Made by a program: the position numbers and the translations under genes
Notes under the pieces: model-generated
What the model was told of the DNA's origin: nothing
What the model saw: the letters and a program-made list of their open reading frames with translations, nothing else
Database searches by the model: none
Shown: positions 62,155-64,000 of the stretch, piece by piece
Layout: each line of letters starts with the position of its first letter
Position numbering within the stretch: position 1 is the first letter of the stretch
Assembly (NCBI GenBank): GCA_964422555.1
Contig: CAYRBR010000002.1
Span: 1-64,000 of the forward strand
DNA length: 64,000 nt
Source of the DNA: JAGLCW01 sp964422555
Lineage (GTDB): Bacteria > Caldisericota > Caldisericia > UBA6126
Direction of reading: 5' to 3'

Positions 62155-64000
62155 TTACTTTGACTTCGGCAATCGTATGATAAATGTAGTACCTTTTCCT
62201 ACTGTTGATTCCACATTAATTGTCCCATTAAACAGATCAACAATCTCTTTACATATTGCAAGACCCAAACCCGTACTTCCCGATCTTCTATTGACTACCC
62301 CTGATGTTTGAGAGAAAACTCTAAACAGTTTTGGGATTTCCTTTTTTTCAATCCCTTTTCCCGTATCAATAACTCTAAATTCAATCCATTGCTTCTCTTT
62401 CTCCTGAGCCTTTATCGTAACACTTCCTTCGTCAGTATACTTTATTGCATTGTCAATCAAATTACCAAATACTTCATATAACTTATCACTATCAATACTA
62501 ATCGCAGGATCTTTTAAAGGAATTGAAATTTCTAATTGGAGATTCTTTTTTGAGGCCACAGGAGTATAGGCATCCTTAATCTCCGTAAAGAAATCTTCAA
62601 GATTTACTGCTTCATAACTGAGCTCAACTTTTTTTGCTTGCAATTTCTGATAATCTAGTACGTCATTGATAATTCTTGATAGTCGATTTATATTATTTTT
62701 GCTAATATTTAGAACATTTCTTTGTTCCTTTGTAACGTCCCCCATGTCCAATATACTAGTAGCTTCTTTAATGACAGTTAAAGGTGTTCTCATTTCATGA
62801 GAAACAGTGTTAATAAATTCATTTTTTGCGCGATCCATATCTTTAAATATTGAGATATCATAATCTGATCCTCTAAATCCAACGACTGTACCATTAAATA
62901 AAATTGGAACACCATTGGATGATACTGAGAGAACTTCGCCTTCTTTAGTATTCAATTCGGTAAGTACATTTTCGAATGGAGCTCGTTGGGCCATTTGCTG
63001 TTCTAACAGATTCCGAATTTTTTCTTTTTCTGAATTGGTATGCAGATCATACCAATTCACTTGATGCAATATTTCATCAGGTCGATATCCTAATAGGTCT
63101 TTTATATACGGGCTTATATAGGTTACTAACCCAGATTTATCAATTTCCCAGATGATTGTTTTTGATTGTTCAGCAACTTGCTCAAGTCTTTTTTTGTTCT
63201 GCTTTTCTTCTTCTTCAAGTAAAATTCTTTCCAGAACTAAGGAAGATTTAAAGGCAAACGAATCGAGAGTATGTAAGTTCTCTAAATCCTTCTTACCGGT
63301 TGTCAGAATAAATAGATTTCCAAAATGTCCTTTATTGCCGGATAAACCAATCGTATAGGTTGTTTTAACATTGGTCAGTTTTTTTAAGACTTGAATAATA
63401 CTTTTAGAAAAGATTCCAATTGTTTCCAGTATCAGCTTATTAGGAATCGCTATCACAGTTCTACTTTGAAGTATCGATTTGTTATCTTCTTTTATCCTAA
63501 TTCTTTCTCTGCTCAATCTGGTGAAAAAGTATTGCATAAGTTTCTCGTTTAAAGACGACATACTGGTTGAGTAATTTTTGGATATCAAGGTGTCTTGCTC
63601 AGGATTTGTTTGCATAAGAAATACGATACTATTAGGAATTTTCTCACTTAAGGTTTTTGTAATATATGGGTAAAGCTCGTCTAATGAACTTTTTGTTAAC
63701 AATTCTTGATGTTTAATAACCAGCCATTCAAGCTCTTCTTTTTGAAGTTCTGCATTCATTTCAGCTACTTTTCGTTGAGATATGTCAATAATTGTTCCAG
63801 TCATTCGGATCGGTTTTCCGTCCTTATTATGGGCAGTAAATTTACCCCTTTTAGTAACCCAAACCCAGCTACCATCTTTCTTTTGGTATCTTACATCTTC
63901 TACGTAATACGGCTTTAATCCAAGCAAAAGCTTCTGGTAGGCTCTTCGACCGTTCTCTAAATCATCTGGATGAGTAATAGTACTCCACTCTGATATCTTT
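62155..64000 (-). CDS. PAS-domain sensor histidine kinase, N-terminus beyond window
   Basis: About 614 residues are visible and the frame is open to the window edge, so the N-terminus is missing. From the edge: a PAS domain end (THPDDLENG and YYVEDVRYQKKDGSWVWVTKRG), a region of unclear type with coiled coil (about 50-230), a second PAS domain (AEQSKTIIWEIDKSGLVTYISP), the dimerisation/phosphoacceptor box with His in VSHEMRTPL, and the ATP-binding domain (N box VFGNLIDNAIKYT, G1 DTGKGI, G2 TGLGLAICKEI). No transmembrane helix is seen in the visible part. The cognate regulator is not in the window. Confidence 0.93.
   Translation of the reverse strand, partial: KISEWSTITHPDDLENGRRAYQKLLLGLKPYYVEDVRYQKKDGSWVWVTKRGKFTAHNKDGKPIRMTGTIIDISQRKVAEMNAELQKEELEWLVIKHQELLTKSSLDELYPYITKTLSEKIPNSIVFLMQTNPEQDTLISKNYSTSMSSLNEKLMQYFFTRLSRERIRIKEDNKSILQSRTVIAIPNKLILETIGIFSKSIIQVLKKLTNVKTTYTIGLSGNKGHFGNLFILTTGKKDLENLHTLDSFAFKSSLVLERILLEEEEKQNKKRLEQVAEQSKTIIWEIDKSGLVTYISPYIKDLLGYRPDEILHQVNWYDLHTNSEKEKIRNLLEQQMAQRAPFENVLTELNTKEGEVLSVSSNGVPILFNGTVVGFRGSDYDISIFKDMDRAKNEFINTVSHEMRTPLTVIKEATSILDMGDVTKEQRNVLNISKNNINRLSRIINDVLDYQKLQAKKVELSYEAVNLEDFFTEIKDAYTPVASKKNLQLEISIPLKDPAISIDSDKLYEVFGNLIDNAIKYTDEGSVTIKAQEKEKQWIEFRVIDTGKGIEKKEIPKLFRVFSQTSGVVNRRSGSTGLGLAICKEIVDLFNGTINVESTVGKGTTFIIRLPKSK

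Noticed and set aside
1..64000. CRISPR arrays, tRNA/rRNA genes, insertion sequences or prophage
   Set aside because: No repeated spacer pattern, no cloverleaf-like sequence, no transposase or phage protein was recognised in any frame.

Overview
The window is AT-rich (roughly one third G+C by eye), gene-dense and almost wholly coding. It reads as the chromosome of a strictly anaerobic, fermentative bacterium. Evidence is the Rnf ferredoxin:NAD oxidoreductase, a pyruvate:ferredoxin oxidoreductase, a second four-subunit 2-oxoacid:ferredoxin oxidoreductase, acetate kinase, a V-type ATPase, and the anaerobe's oxygen-defence set (desulfoferrodoxin, ferritin, Bcp-type peroxiredoxin). DnaK lacks the long insertion that Gram-negative DnaKs carry in the nucleotide-binding domain, and mre, pbp2 and min genes are joined as in many Clostridia. 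A clostridial or other deep monoderm-type lineage fits best, but I cannot name the taxon. No tRNA, rRNA, CRISPR array or insertion sequence was seen.

Layout: 1-19943 is one long plus-strand run. It starts with the tail of folC and a zinc-ribbon membrane protein, then rnfCDGEAB, a large unknown membrane-anchored protein, a small ORF, an ApbE flavin transferase and a Gx-type membrane protein. mreBCD, pbp2, minCDE and an SbcD/SbcC-like pair follow. After a promoter, 19945-22720 holds korDABC and its terminator. 22681-30027 is mostly minus strand: a ferredoxin-type aldo/keto reductase, a DUF1893 protein, an ECF S component, an ArfB-like rescue factor, a DUF234-type ATPase, and a NUDIX/desulfoferrodoxin/ferritin/propeller lipoprotein group. 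A secreted subtilase with a dockerin-like tail (plus strand) sits at 30079-33366. 33389-50130 is minus strand: a pseudouridine synthase, an ABC transporter, and a very compact block transcribed as ackA-gatC-gatA-gatB-decarboxylase-atpHIKECFABD. 50300-54961 is plus strand: a peroxiredoxin and its cysteine-less partner, then grpE-dnaK-dnaJ. The last part holds two unknown anchored proteins, a GGCT-fold protein, a TspO-like membrane protein, nifJ, and a sensor kinase cut by the window edge.

How it fits together: PFOR and Kor reduce ferredoxin while oxidising 2-oxoacids. Rnf passes those electrons to NAD and exports ions; ApbE supplies covalent FMN to RnfG and RnfD. Acetate kinase makes ATP, and the V-ATPase couples ATP to ion transport. 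The V-ATPase K subunit carries all the residues known to bind Na+ in Enterococcus hirae NtpK, so sodium may be the shared coupling ion.

The most unusual signal is the SbcD-like protein after minE. It has lost essentially every metal ligand of the Mre11/SbcD nuclease, and its SbcC partner has altered ABC motifs. This looks like a nuclease-dead Mre11-Rad50-type complex embedded in a cell-shape and division operon. Other second-look items are a folC tail that reads in frame into the next gene, a stop codon that appears to split the Rnf-linked large protein from a downstream ORF, and a tandem peroxiredoxin pair whose second member has no peroxidatic cysteine.
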